Positions 24,193 to 36,048 of a stretch of DNA of 64,000 nt are shown in pieces. The position numbers and the translations under genes were made by a program. The stretch covers positions 282,436 through 346,435 of the forward strand of contig WBMV01000261.1 of the NCBI GenBank assembly GCA_013396655.1, written 5' to 3'. The notes beneath the pieces are model-generated. The model did no database searches and was not told the DNA's origin. It was given only the letters and a program-made list of their open reading frames with translations. The DNA comes from Campylorhamphus procurvoides (Eukaryota > Chordata > Aves > Passeriformes > Dendrocolaptidae). How positions within the stretch are numbered: position 1 is the first letter of the stretch; every line of letters starts with the position of its first letter.

Positions 24193-25026
24193 CTGTTTTC
24201 TCTCCATGGAACCAGTCCCAAATTTCACTCTTGGAGAAGCTCTCAGGTGATCATTGGGGATGACCAGTTCAAAAATAGGGACTTTTTTGGGGACCAAAAT
24301 GAATTCTTCATGTTTTCCATGGTGGGGGATTCTTGAGGGTGCTGGGAAAGGAGCAGCTGGTGCCCCAGGACCAGCCTGGGTGCTCTCACCCATCAGCACC
24401 CACCCCAGAGGGTATTTGGGGATCGTGGTGCCCCTCTGACCTGGCACCACAGTTCTGAGGGAAGGAATGGGCCACTGGTGGGATCTCAGGGGGCTACTTT
24501 ACCCTGAGAGCACTCGGGTACTTAAGCACTGCAAATAAATCTGCAAGTCAACAAATAGAAGTGTAGAATTCCCAGCTGACTGGTTTGCACCTCCTAATTC
24601 CAGCCCAGTTTATGTTCCTTACAAACTAATCTTTGGAGAAGTGCCTGCTGCAGCTTCCCAAGCACCTTGATAGGGATCTATCTGCCTTTTCCTCTGTGTC
24701 TGATGTGCATCTGTGAGGGGTTTTGTGAGAACATGTTGAAACCCATGTTGACATCCTTGACTCAAAAGACAGCCCAGCTTATCAGCCCCATCCACCTCCC
24801 TGTCTTGGATGCTTTAAGCAACACGGGGGATGTACATTTGTCTCAGCCTGGCATTAGGCACCTCCCCTGGCTCCCTGTGCCTCTCCCTGCACATCGGGAA
24901 AGTCTTTGGAATAAATTTCTCCTGTAGTTGTATAACAACTTTAACACGTTTTGGGAAATGCTGGACAGTTCCCTCCCTGGGGTACCAGATCTCTGTATCT
25001 CCTTCCTTTTCCCTGCTCCTTTCACA

Positions 25027-25041
25027 ATTTATTTATTTATT
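25027..25041. repeat. Short (ATTT)n tract
   Basis: A short ATTTATTTATTTATTT-type run followed by 'cacctttctgctgcc'. Minor simple repeat. Confidence 0.8.
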
Positions 25042-27696
25042 TCACCTTTCTGCTGCCATGTCACTGAGCTGAAAAGATTAATAAGGAATGATTAAGGGCT
25101 GTAGAGAATATTTTACAGTGATGGGCTTAGGGAGCTGAGTCTGTTTATCTTATCAAAAAGAAGCTTGTAACTTAATTTCACTGGCTGAGTACTGGAAGAC
25201 TTTTTCTTCAGAGAAAGGCACCCGATAGAATAAAGGTGAGAGAAGAAAAATCCAATTAACAAGGTAGAAAGTTTGGACTCTGAGGATCATTAGCTACTGG
25301 GAGAACTTGGCTGGGTACTCCCTTCTCTGGATGTCTTCAGACCCAGATGTGATGCTTTGCTGAGGGATCTGCTCTGATGGCACTTGGCAATGCAGAGGTG
25401 AGCACTGATTAGCTGGACGAGCTAATTGTCCCCTCTGGGTCCATCTCCTCTTCCTGAGGTGCTCTGCCTGGGCTGTGATTGCAGGGGTGACCTGGCAGCT
25501 CACAAAAGGCTTGTAGGGACCAGACAGAAGCAGAGGCTTGACCCAAACTAGTGCCATTCTCCAGGGTTGTTCTCTGTGTTGGGGTCTGGCCGGTCCCCCA
25601 AAGGTCAGGATCTGGTTTGTGCACCGGGGAGGTCTCAAAATACTCCTGCCATGAGAGGAGGAGACCACAAGACCCAGCAATGTTCCATCACCAGGCAGAG
25701 ATGTCTGAGGATGCAGTTGCAGGCACCCCTCGATAAGCTTTGTATTTGTAAAGGTTACTGACTCAGCCTTTGCAAACAGGGAAAGCAGCTTAAAAATACA
25801 CAGAGATACTCATTGGCCATTTGAAGTTTGCCTGGAGGGCCCTTCCAGCAGGGACAGCCTGGACCTGCTGATCCAGTGAGGTAGAGGAAGGCACAGCCCA
25901 GTAAAGAAGAGCCAACAAAGAGGAAGGCCAAGGGCTTTGGGCAGGGATTTCCAGTTCCTTTGGGCAGCTCTGCCCCTTTGCTTTGTGCAGGAGAACACAA
26001 ATGTGGAAACCTTCCCTTCTCCCCTGGTTTCTCTGCTCAGTCCCACCCAGGTTTTACCCCCAGGAGATGAACAAGGACATTCCTGTGCCCTCTTTCCTCT
26101 CTGTGCTGGAAGAGGTTGGTTTATGGTGGGAGGAGCAGGTGATGGACAGATGTGCAACAGCAGCTTTCTCTGCGTGCCTGGCTCGAAGGCTGTGGGTAGG
26201 ATCTTGTTCTCTCCTCTCCTTTGGGCTCATGTGAAGCCATTCTGTGATTGTGACACTTAAAAAAACCCTGCAAAGTCACAGCTTGGACAGAGAACTGGAT
26301 TAAACCGTGTCTGCAATTACCTCCTGTCTGGAGAACCAGAGATAAACTGAAGGATGCTCAGCTGTACAAGAGCTAAAACCAGGCCATTGGTGTCCAGCCA
26401 GAGAACATGTTAAATATTATGGAGTTATTTGGGAGTGATAATGTATAATTTTTTGCCACAACTAACCTCCAGTAACAGGATTTTGCGAAATATTTATCAA
26501 TCGGAGCCAGAGCAGGATGTTGCCATGGAGATGGGAAGTGGCTGGGTGATGTTTTTCCCTACTGCAAATACATTGCTGCAAAACACAAGTGGGGAAGGAG
26601 AAGGAGCCACCTCTCTAAAGAAGTAAAAGAATTTGGGGTTGGGTTGCCACGTTGTTCTCTTGGACTGGGGGGGTTCAGGTGAATCGTGTGGGACACCAAC
26701 TCCAGGCTGGGTCTGCAGGGCAGGATGGGAACCTGGAAGGGACCATGGGATGCTGTGACCCTTGGGGAAGTCACCAGGGAGCAATAAAGGCAGGAGATGT
26801 TCCTGTGACTGAAGGTCTATGCAAATCCAAGGTCACCAGAAGCACTTCTGTGGCTGCTGCTTATCATTTAAGGAAGATAAAAAAGAGCAATTAAGTTGAG
26901 GCTGGCAATTTGGCACATTAGCATTAATCTTCAATGAAATCAGGTGGTGTTTGTTTCTGGGGAAGCTCAGCTACTGTTGCCTTTCATTCCTAACAAGCAG
27001 AAGCCATAATTACCCTTCTATTTGACAGAATTTCAGCATGAATTTATCGACAGCTCCCTATGTTATTTATGCACACAACTCATTTAAACTTAAAAAGAAG
27101 TATTTATTCAACTTGTTGAATTCCCATCCCTTCCTACCCAGCAAATGGCAGGACTTTGGGTGATCTCTGCTGAAAATTTGGGATCCAGAAATCATAAAAA
27201 GTCTGGGATCTGGTATGAAGAACACAAAAATAGTGAATTCAAGTATTTTCATCCCAGCACAGGCCGGTTTCACCCCCCAATGCCTGGCACTGGAACTTCT
27301 CAGGAAGATTTTTCAGGATTTAATGTTCTAAGAAAAAAGAAAAAATCCATTTTTGGCTTGTTTTTAAAACGTAATGGATGTCACTACAAAATACTGCCAT
27401 TTTCAAATATTAATTTTGTTAATAACTTTATAAGTTCGAGGGGATTCTAAAAGATTTGGTGGAAATAAAGCCAGAAACAGTAATTTTTGGAGCTGCCTTA
27501 GGATGAGCTGTAAGTGTTCCCTGAGCCTGAGTGGTCAGACACGTTGTTGCTGTCACTGCTTTATTTTCAGTGTTTGTTTGTAAACTCTTTAGCTGGCAAA
27601 TGAAAGACAGAATCACCAGCAGACAGGCAGTTCTAGAATTCCTCACTGGAAAATAAAAGCTGCTGGAAAATTCCCAGTGGGGAAGAATGGGGTGAG

Positions 27697-27727
27697 ACCT
27701 GGCCTTGGACACGTCCAGGGATGGGGT
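27697..27727 (-). mobile_element. Possible CR1 internal remnant
   Basis: About 30 bp ('acctggccttggacacgtcc' then 'agggatgggg') match the most recognisable internal segment of type A CR1 copies on the minus strand. Nothing recognisable flanks it, so it is either a heavily truncated copy or a chance resemblance. Confidence 0.4.
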
Positions 27728-28832
27728 AAAATGAGATTCAGAGGATTTAAACCATGTAGACTGAAGCCAGAGGATAAAAGAGAGAAAGCAGAGGGGTTTG
27801 GCCAAGACATTTGACTAAATGTGTTGGGTTTGGTGCTCCTGGAGTGATGACTCTGTCACCTGCAGCATCCCATAATGGCAAATCTGGGAAAACTGGTTTT
27901 CCTTGGATTCACTGCAGCAACAACAACAGCCCTTACATGTGCAAGGCCTGGCCTTGCCTTTGACTTATTATTCAGCTCATTTAAGCACTGGTAGCATCCT
28001 GAGGTGAACAGCACTTGCTGTTTATTTAGCCACACAAAGAACATTTTATGGTTTTCTCATCCAAAAAGGAGTAAATGTGAAATACATTAGGAAGGGCCCT
28101 GACTTAGGGCTGGGATATGCTGATGGGTTGCACAGATTGCATTTCACATTCAGGGCTACTCCAGCCCTTAATGGCTTAGCTTTAATGTTTCTGATTTCTT
28201 TTTATTAAAAAATATCCCCCAAGACCATGGGGTTTATGGCAGGGCTGGGTTGGGGGCATTCAAGGCATTTCTGAACTCACAGCAACACTGTATGTTAAAT
28301 ATTCATAACTGCAGCCACCATTTGCTGTTGATGAGGACATTGATTTTCTTTGGGAGCCCAGGAATTCTTTGTGGCATTTATTGTCTGCTGGGATGGTTTT
28401 ACATAAAATTCGAGAAAATATTAAGCACTGTGCTTTTGGGTTTATGCCCTTCTGCAGGGAACTGGAGCTCAAAATATCCAATTTAGTTAAGGAGGGTTTC
28501 TCAGGACTGGACTCATGTAGAAGTTACAAGCTGGGAACAAACCATGCAGAGACATCCCAGCCAGCAGTGATGGGGCACTGCAGCACCTGAGACTCAGGGT
28601 TTTGGGTTTGCAAAGACCTGTTTGATGGCAAAGCAACAAGAAGAAACACTGCCAGGGAGGTGCTGCCTTGTGGGGCTGAGAGACCCCCAAGAAGGGGTTA
28701 GACATGGGGCTAAAGGCACTCTTGGCCCATGATCTCCAACTGGAATGGAGAGCTGAATGGGAATCTGTAACCCCAGTGGGAGCTGGGTTCATCAGGAACT
28801 CACTCCAACATCTATTAGATCAGTTCCCAGAC

Positions 28833-28960
28833 CCATTTAGGTTGGGAAAGACCTCCAGGATGGAGTCCAACCTGTAACTGATCCCTACCTTATCAACTAG
28901 ACCATGTCAGTGTTCCCCTGAATGTCTCCAGGGATGGGGACTCCTCCACCCCCCTGGGAG
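28833..28960 (-). mobile_element. CR1 LINE 3' fragment, type C
   Basis: Reverse complement of a CR1 3' region: 'atttaggttgggaaagacctcc', 'gagtccaacctgtaac', 'atcaactagaccatgtc', 'tgaatgtctccagggatgg' and 'ggactcctccacccccctggg'. It may extend weakly to about 28990. Confidence 0.88.
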
Positions 28961-31107
28961 CTGGGATGGCCCTTGGGTGAACAAGGGCTGTGGATGGCAA
29001 GGGAGAGGTGATTCTGAAGGATGTGCTTTGGTTTGGGAGCCCCAGCTCCACCGAGTCAGCCAGGAGTGGGGGTTTGCTCCCCAAAGCACCTCCCCAAGCT
29101 CTCCCCCACTCTCTAACCAAAGGGTTTGTGCTGGAATTTAAACTGAATTAAACAAAACTCACAATTTAGGGTGAAATAAGGGTAATTAGCCAGTGCTTGG
29201 AACAGATCAGGAGCTTTAAATAGTGCCTGATCCATTTTCTTCACAATGCCCCTCGCCCTGTGCCCTGCAGGGCTCCCCAGCCTGGACTCTCACGTCTCTC
29301 CTTTGGCTGCTGGAGCTTTTCTTTATCAGGAAAAGAACACGTTTCCCTGTTTTCAACCCCCCTCCGTTGGCTGGCACTGCAGAGCTGAGCCCTCCACAGT
29401 GCAGGGCAGGGCTGTGTGGGAGGGCATGTGCAGAGGGTTATTGGTTTAGCATTAATGGGGTTTCTTGCAAATTAGGGGTGCTGTGCAGAGCTCTCCCCGC
29501 TCTGCAGAGCTCTGCCTGCTGTGGCATTTGCAGATGAGCCTCACCCTTGGCTTGTGCCGTGCTGGGAGGTCACGCCTGATGGAAATGTTCTTCCCTGAGC
29601 AGGGGGAGAGCAGCTGCACAGTTCTGTTCTCTCCCTGGTAGGCAAGTCAAGCTGCTTTTTAAAAGAAAAGCTGCTTTTTCTCGCAGCAGCAAAGTGCAAG
29701 GCTCAATTTCCAAAGATTTCATTGTTCCCCAAACCAAAATGGGCTATTGCATCACCCCATGGGCTCCAGGCCCTGGTGCTGCCCCCTTGGCTTGGCCATG
29801 GGATGGGTCCTGGTGCCTGAAGGGGCTGGTGTGTGCCCACAGTGGCTGCCCCTGCTCTGAGAAGCCCAAATAAGGGTCTCTTTGGCTGTTTCCAATCTGC
29901 AGGTAAGATCAAATTGTGGGAATAACAGTGCCTGGTTCTCAGTTCAGCCAAGGTGTTGCCCTTTCCACGCCACTGCGTCACACAAAGCAGCAAGGAGTTA
30001 GGAAGTGCCCAGGGAATATGCACCAAATTATCCACCTCATTTGGCCCTGATTAGTTTCTAGAAGGTGTTTTGGTTGGCAGCCCTGGGGATGCCTCCTGAT
30101 GGGATGACTCCAGTAATGATGCCAGCATTTCCTGCAGCTGAGAGACCTCACCTTAACTCAACCCCTGGAAAGGTTACAGTGGTTACACTAAAACATCTGC
30201 TCTGGCTTTAGAGGTATTATACTGATAAACTCTGTAAGAAGGGTCAATACAAAAGCTGCAAATCCCTGTCTGAACGTGTCATGCTCTCTGTGTGCTGGCC
30301 ATGCAGAGGGACACTCTGCTCCTGAAAGAATCACCGTGCTAGCTCTAATATTACTGAGAAACACCTACTCTTGGTGATGTTGGTGTATTAGAGCGAGACC
30401 TGGGAAGGAAATGAGAGCCACAGGGGAGTGAGAACAAACCACAAGCCACCTCCCTGGTTATAGGCTGGAGCCTGCTGGGTTTGTTTTGAAAGGACCTCGG
30501 TCTGTGGGCGAGTGATTCCAGCATCAGCACCGAGTGGTTTTTGTGAGGATGGGATGGGATAATAGCAAGTGTTTGCTGCACATCGAGGGGAGCCCCGTGG
30601 GAGTTAATCCTTATAAATAATCTAGAGACTGTCAGCTCAAATCTTCTCCTCTCTGCTATGGAGAAGGGTAGGGAGTGACAGAGGGAATGTGCAGCCAGCC
30701 CAGCCAGCCTTGGGTTTGGAGGTGAAGAAACAGGGAGGACTTCGGCACTTATGCCCCACCTTGGTGACACAAAAAGGCATCTGTTCAAGTCCATTTTCTT
30801 GCTTCTTTTGATTAGATCTGGAAAATCTTACACTGACATTAGGAGATCTTTGGCTCTTTGAGACAGAAGCACTGCCCATGGGATTGTCTCCTATGCAGGA
30901 CAACCATGCTGGGAGCTCTTCTGGCTGGAGAGAAACTGTCTTGATGCTCCATTTCCTGGGTGTAACTCCCTTGTTACTTGCAATTCCTTCCTGCAAAACC
31001 TCTCCACTGCTATATCTGTGCCTCTGGCAGGGCTCTCCACCCCATTTCCTTCTTCTGCTCCTTGACCATCCATCCAGACAGTACCCAGGGAGATGAGCTG
31101 ACTTAGA
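28961..31107. other. Unique noncoding stretch
   Basis: Nothing recognisable. Frames at 30351-30996 on the minus strand overlap in two phases and contain no known domain. Confidence 0.5.
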
Positions 31108-31165
31108 GAGTCACACAAGTGATACAAGGCTGGAAAAGACCTCTGGGACTGAGTCCAACCATTCT
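31108..31165 (-). mobile_element. CR1 LINE 3' terminal remnant
   Basis: 'agtcacacaagtgatacaagg' followed by 'ctggaaaagacctctgggac' and 'gagtccaaccatt' is a diverged reverse complement of the CR1 tail. About 58 bp are recognisable. Confidence 0.75.
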
Positions 31166-32433
31166 GGACACAGAGCTCAAGTTGTCATGGTAGAAGATGA
31201 AAGTACCATTGCCCAGACTGGGAAGTTTCTGGCTTCCCAAATGACATGGTTGTGTCTGGGTGGAGGATGAGTCTGAGGTTAAGAAGTTGTTTGTCCACTT
31301 TATTCTCACTTTTAAGAGTTGGAATCCAAGGATTTTACATGAGAAGCAGGGTTAAGCTGCTTTCTGTTCTTAAGTATAATGCTTTTTCTTTATTTCCTTG
31401 ATCACCTCATCCGAGTTGTCCATAATTCTCACAACTGGAAAATGCGATACAGGTCTTTTTGGTTTTCTTTTGTCCTTTTTCTTGAGTAAATACTTGCATA
31501 ACAAGTCCAAGCAGGGCATCTTCCACTACATCTTGAGTCTGTGCCCTGGATCATGCTTACAAAATCTCTGTGGATGTGGATAAAGAGGGGGAGAACAATT
31601 TAATCTCGACAAAAGTGTACGTATTATATAAAATGAACAGATGGGGAGTGCAGAAAACTCCATTTAGCTTTTACTTGGAGGGAGATGGGTAATTCTCTGA
31701 ACTTCTGAAAATCTCTTCCCTTCCTAAATTAGTGATATTGCACACAGACAGGCGGAGCACAGGGGACCCTCTGGGTAATTGCAATGCTATGACTTGTTTA
31801 CAGAGGCAATGATGATAAGATTATGTCCTTTCCTAGGAAATTCCTTGTCAGGGAGTCCAGCTGTCGAGTGGCAAGAGCTGCCTCCTTCCTGGGCTACGTT
31901 TTCCCAATTAATGCCACTGTTGCCACTTCTTCAAGTCTTGTGCTGAACCAACCTATTTCCTTTTGAAATCCAGCTTTGAATTTCTTGTCTCAGCAGGCTG
32001 TGTGTCCCCCCTGGCTGGCTGTGGCTGGGCCAGAGCTGTGTGTCAGGGATGGTGGCTCAGTGAACCCCCAAGGACGAGGCAGCAGCAATTCTTGGTTCGG
32101 GTGCATCTCCTGCCCATGAAGCCCCTGGTTCTGCCTGGGCAGCTGCACTGGAGGGTAATGGGCTGGCACAGATGAGAGGGAGGAGGTAATTTGCCCTGCA
32201 CATTCACATTATTGCTGCTGGTGATGCAGGAAAGGCTGAGCCTTGGCTGTGAGCTCAGTCCTGCAGGGCTCAGCCATCCCCTCTGCAGATGATTCCTCCT
32301 GGAAATGGAGAAGGGGCTCAGGGTGAGAAATGTCCCTGGGAAAGGTAGCATTGTCCCTCTTGACCTCTGGGTGAGGTGGGACATGTGTCCCTGCTGCCTG
32401 GAAGAGCTGCCCCAACCAACTTTGCTGCCTTTG

Positions 32434-32481
32434 CCCCCTTTCCTTTCCCCCTCTCCTTTCCCTCCCTCTCCTTTCCCCCTT
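32434..32481 (+). repeat. Pure polypyrimidine tract
   Basis: Forty-eight consecutive C/T bases built from C-runs and 'tctcctttccc' units, two of which repeat at about 32451 and 32467. Such homopurine-homopyrimidine tracts can form triplex (H-DNA) or, given the C-runs, i-motif structures. Confidence 0.9.
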
Positions 32482-34785
32482 ATTAAATCTTCCTGATCTA
32501 ACCCACTGCTTTAGCTGTGGAATGGCGTGATTGATGATGCCTTTCCTGGAATAAAACTAGTCACTTTTGGGGGAGAATGGAGAGGAGGAAGAGGGGAAAG
32601 CAGAGCTTGCAGATGTAGGATTTATTCCTTTGTGCAAACATCCCATGCAAAAAATTAATGTCTTGCTACAAAACTGGAATGTGAGCTGAGACAAAGCCCA
32701 GTTCTCACTTAGGCTTATGCCAGGCAGGACTGGGAATTGATTAGAGAATTTTAGGGGGTCTTGGGTGTTTGGGGTTTAGTGGGATTTTTTTCCCCCCTTG
32801 CTGTGGTGACAAATGAAATGGTGTGGCCCCATCAGTGGATCCTTCACGTGGGTGTTTCTCCTTTAGGTTTTAATGTATGGAAGTAGGTGCTGAGCTCTGG
32901 GTGTGTGGACAAAAATACTTCAGAGTGCTGAGCAACAATAACTCCTGTCTCTTGTGCTATTTTCCCTCCTGATGTTGCAGCTGATCCAGATACGCAGGAG
33001 CTTTTCATGTCAGCCCTTTCTTCTTGGGTTTTTTCAAGTTTCAGCAGAGTAAGACACTTCTCACTGTGAGGAATGTCATCTCTGCTGTGCTGCTGCTCTT
33101 TCAACCCAGAGGCCTCTCAGCATCCCACTTTGCTATTCACAAGGCAGCAGCTTTGCCTGATTCTTCCTCTTGCTCCCATTGAGTCTCTCTCAGGAACTGC
33201 TGGGATTAACACATTTCGTGGGAAAATTCTCCAGGGAACGGAGCAAAACCTCAGGAATAGGGCAGGTGTTTAATTTTGCTGCAGCTGAAGCAGCAAGTGG
33301 TTTTATTGAGGTTTTCATTAGCTCCCATTTGTTTACCTTAATCCTTAATTGCTTTTTGTAATTTCCTTAAAGCTGGAAATCTTAATGCTGCCACCTCCAA
33401 AGAAATTTGGGAACAAAAAGGGTGGACAAACAGTGCCAGGCTGAAAGCAGATGGACCCAGAGGATGAGCCAGAGATATATAATCAATAGGTCTGTGTTTG
33501 TTTTGCAACTGGCAAAACAAAAAGGGGATGGGTGATAGATAAATTACTGATCTTATTCCTAAAATGAACATTTTGATGCTTCTCCTTGATGTCTGTTATG
33601 ACAGACTTGAGATAATGTGCAATAGTAAAGTGTGATCACAGTCCTTTCCCAAAGACAGGAGTCCAGTGGGGTTAAAGGAATCTGAAAATAGAAGCTGAAA
33701 AATAAAACAATCAATGTTCAAAGTAGTGCATTTTCTAGAAGAGGAACACCAGAAGCTTTGGCAGCACAAGGGACTTCTCTTCTAGTGCACACTGGGCACC
33801 TCCAACCCTCTGGAAACCCCTATCTGGGCTTCAAGGTAGAGCTGAGATAGCAAGAAAATGTATTAAAAGGAGCAAATAACAGGCAGGAAAACCTGCCTTT
33901 GGTCTGAGCTACGTGGGCTGTGGGGTGTTCAGTTCTTGTCTCACATCCTTCTGCCTCTGCCTCCAGTTCTGCAGACCCTCAGACATCTCAAGTTGGACAC
34001 TTCATTGGAAAATAAGTGGGTTGTTGTTGCTTTTTAAAAAAATAAGGGTGGTGTTGATAGGACTTGTGAGTAACAGCCCATCCTTGGGCACGTGTGGGAC
34101 CAGTACATGGAATTTACACGAATATTCTCATCCCTAAACCTGGGAATGCTTCAGCAATTTGAGCAGCACCACCACTGTGTTACTGCTGTGGGAACATCTG
34201 TGTTAGGTGGTTAAGCAGTCAGTTTTCTTCTGAAAGATGTAAACCTTGAGGATTTCAGTGCACACCTTCGAAACTGCACTGTGTGTGCACATCCACTGTT
34301 TATAGGGGCCAGTGCTGTGCTTTTACCCTAAACCAGGGGAATCTGATGCAGCTCTGCCCTACAGAAAGAGTTGGGGTTTCGTAATGTCCCAGCTGAAAAT
34401 GGACTTTGGGGTTTCCAATTCACTTCAGGCTCTCTGAATGCCCCACCCCACTTCCAGAAGAGTCTGTATCCATTGCACATAACCCCCAAACCCAGCGTTT
34501 CATCTCTTGAAGGCCTCAGATTTTTGTCATGTTTTTCTGTTCTCTGCTCTTTTTTTATCTTTTTTTTCCAGAAATAACTCCTGGGCATGAGTTGGGAGAA
34601 CGTGAAATACATGATTGCAGCTGTTAAAGGCAATAAAAGGGAGGTGGTGTCAGAAAACAACTTTGAACCATCTCTCTTCATTAAAAAATAATGTTTTTCC
34701 ATCATGGGTTTCACAGAGAAAACTCCAGAAGTTTTTCAGATACTCCAAGAGATTCATAGAGTTTATTTTTTTAAAAGACCAGAAT

Positions 34786-34803
34786 AACAACAACAACAAC
34801 AAC
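34786..34803. repeat. (AAC)6 microsatellite
   Basis: Six AAC units. The polyasparagine seen in one frame is a by-product. Confidence 0.95.
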
Positions 34804-35039
34804 TCTGTTCATAACTAGAAGTTACAGGGAACAAATTTCTAGATCTGTGGCTTTAAAACCAAAGGAAAAGCCCCAAATTATGGGGGTCACCAAATACCTG
34901 GTTTGGGGAGCACTGAGTGGAATCCTTGTTCTCCTGAGCACTGCAGGGGATGTTTGTGCCCAGGCCTGTGTTATTCCTAATGTTATAATCTATCAGCTGA
35001 GACTATTTTTTAATGAATTTTACTTAAATGCCAGCTAAT

Positions 35040-35400
35040 TAATTATTCCAGGTGCACCACAGAGAAAAAGTTAATAACTTGGGGTTTTTTTTCCCTGACA
35101 TTGAGCCAGTTTTCTGGAGCCACAATCTCTAATATATTTTGTAAATCTCTCGTATCTAATCAGCTAGTTGGTAAATTAATACAGAATTACAGCTCATTAG
35201 CGAATGATGCATTGATGTCTAATAATTCCCTGCTTTCTTATTTGGAAGAAAGTAGGTTATGCTGTTATTCAGTTAGGGCATTAAGTTTCAATGCTTTTTT
35301 ATCATAGGCATTAAGGGCTTTTTAAAATATGTCTTAATTAAGAGATTACACCCACATCAACATTAAGGCATTAGAGGTGCTGTAATTATGGCATAGATTC
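35040..35400. promoter_or_regulatory. Candidate conserved noncoding element (densest TAAT cluster)
   Basis: The densest cluster of homeodomain-like cores seen in non-repetitive sequence here: 'gctaattaattattcc' at the left edge, 'tctctaatatattttg', 'ggtaaattaatacagaatt', 'tcattagcgaatgatgc', 'tgtctaataattccctg', 'tgtcttaattaagag' and 'gctgtaattatggc'. It is AT-rich without simple repeats and lacks coding potential. The texture matches long vertebrate developmental enhancers. Conservation is untested. Confidence 0.35.
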
Positions 35401-35745
35401 TGGGTTCTCCAACCATGGCATAACATCAGGAGTCCTCCTGGTCTGGTTTCAGTGGGAGGACTCACACCATGAAAAGCAACTTAAAAAGACGTAGGGCAGC
35501 ATCCTAAAAGAGTGGGATTGGGGAGCTGTGCTGAGGCACCTGGGTCAGGGTCAAGGAATGGGATGAGGAATTTCCCTGGACGGGAGGATTTTCATCCTTT
35601 GGAGAAGAGACGTGTCAGGAGGGGGTAAAGTCACAGAAGTGTGGAACACAGGGACTGTTAGCAGCTGCTTCTCAAAAATATGAAATAAAGGATCTTGAAT
35701 GATTATCCAGAGATGATTTTAAACAATAATTAAAGAATAGTATCT

Positions 35746-36048
35746 GAAGGGGCTTCCAGGGGCTCTCCATCAGGAACTGGAGTGGCAGAACAAGGGGGAA
35801 TGGGTTCCACCTGCCAGAGGGCAGATGGGATATTGGGAAAGATGGGAAGGAATTCTCCCCTGGGAGGGTGGGCAGGCCCTCGCACAGGGTACCCAGAGAA
35901 GCTGTGGCTGCCCCAGCCCTGGAAGTGTCCAAGGCCAGGTTGGACGGGGTTTGGAGCAACCTGGGCTGGTGGGAGGTGTCCCTGCCCAGGCAGGGGGTGG
36001 GATGAGATGATCTTTAAAGTCCCTTCCAACCCAAACCATTGTATGACT
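35746..36048 (+). mobile_element. CR1 LINE 3' fragment, type A tail
   Basis: Sense-orientation CR1 of about 300 bp. It includes 'gggatattgggaaagatggg', 'ctgggagggtgggcaggc', 'cagagaagctgtggctgcc', 'gaagtgtccaaggccagg', 'ggagcaacctgggctgg' and the terminal 'cttccaacccaaaccattg'. It is 5'-truncated with no reverse transcriptase frame. Peptides predicted from either strand recur at the other type A copies and are not genes. Confidence 0.95.

Larger units (their letters stand above)
21552..28832. other. Unique noncoding stretch
   Basis: About 7.3 kb of mostly unique sequence containing a GGAT microsatellite (24165), a candidate regulatory block (23700-23960) and one very short possible CR1 remnant (27697). 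The stretch from 23080 to 23500 is AT-rich and repeat-free. No exon-like structure could be assembled from the short frames. Confidence 0.55.
31166..35745. other. Unique noncoding stretch
   Basis: No retroelement is recognised. It contains a 48-bp pure pyrimidine tract (32434), a short AAC repeat (34786) and a strong candidate regulatory block (35040-35400). A good polypyrimidine-AG acceptor-like sequence ends at about 34572, but the sequence after it shows no sustained frame and no paired donor was identified. Confidence 0.55.

Noticed and set aside
34540..34572. Strong polypyrimidine-CAG sequence resembling a 3' splice site
   Set aside because: No sustained reading frame follows and no convincing paired donor was found. 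Such acceptors are common by chance in T-rich DNA, though an exon of a noncoding RNA is not excluded.
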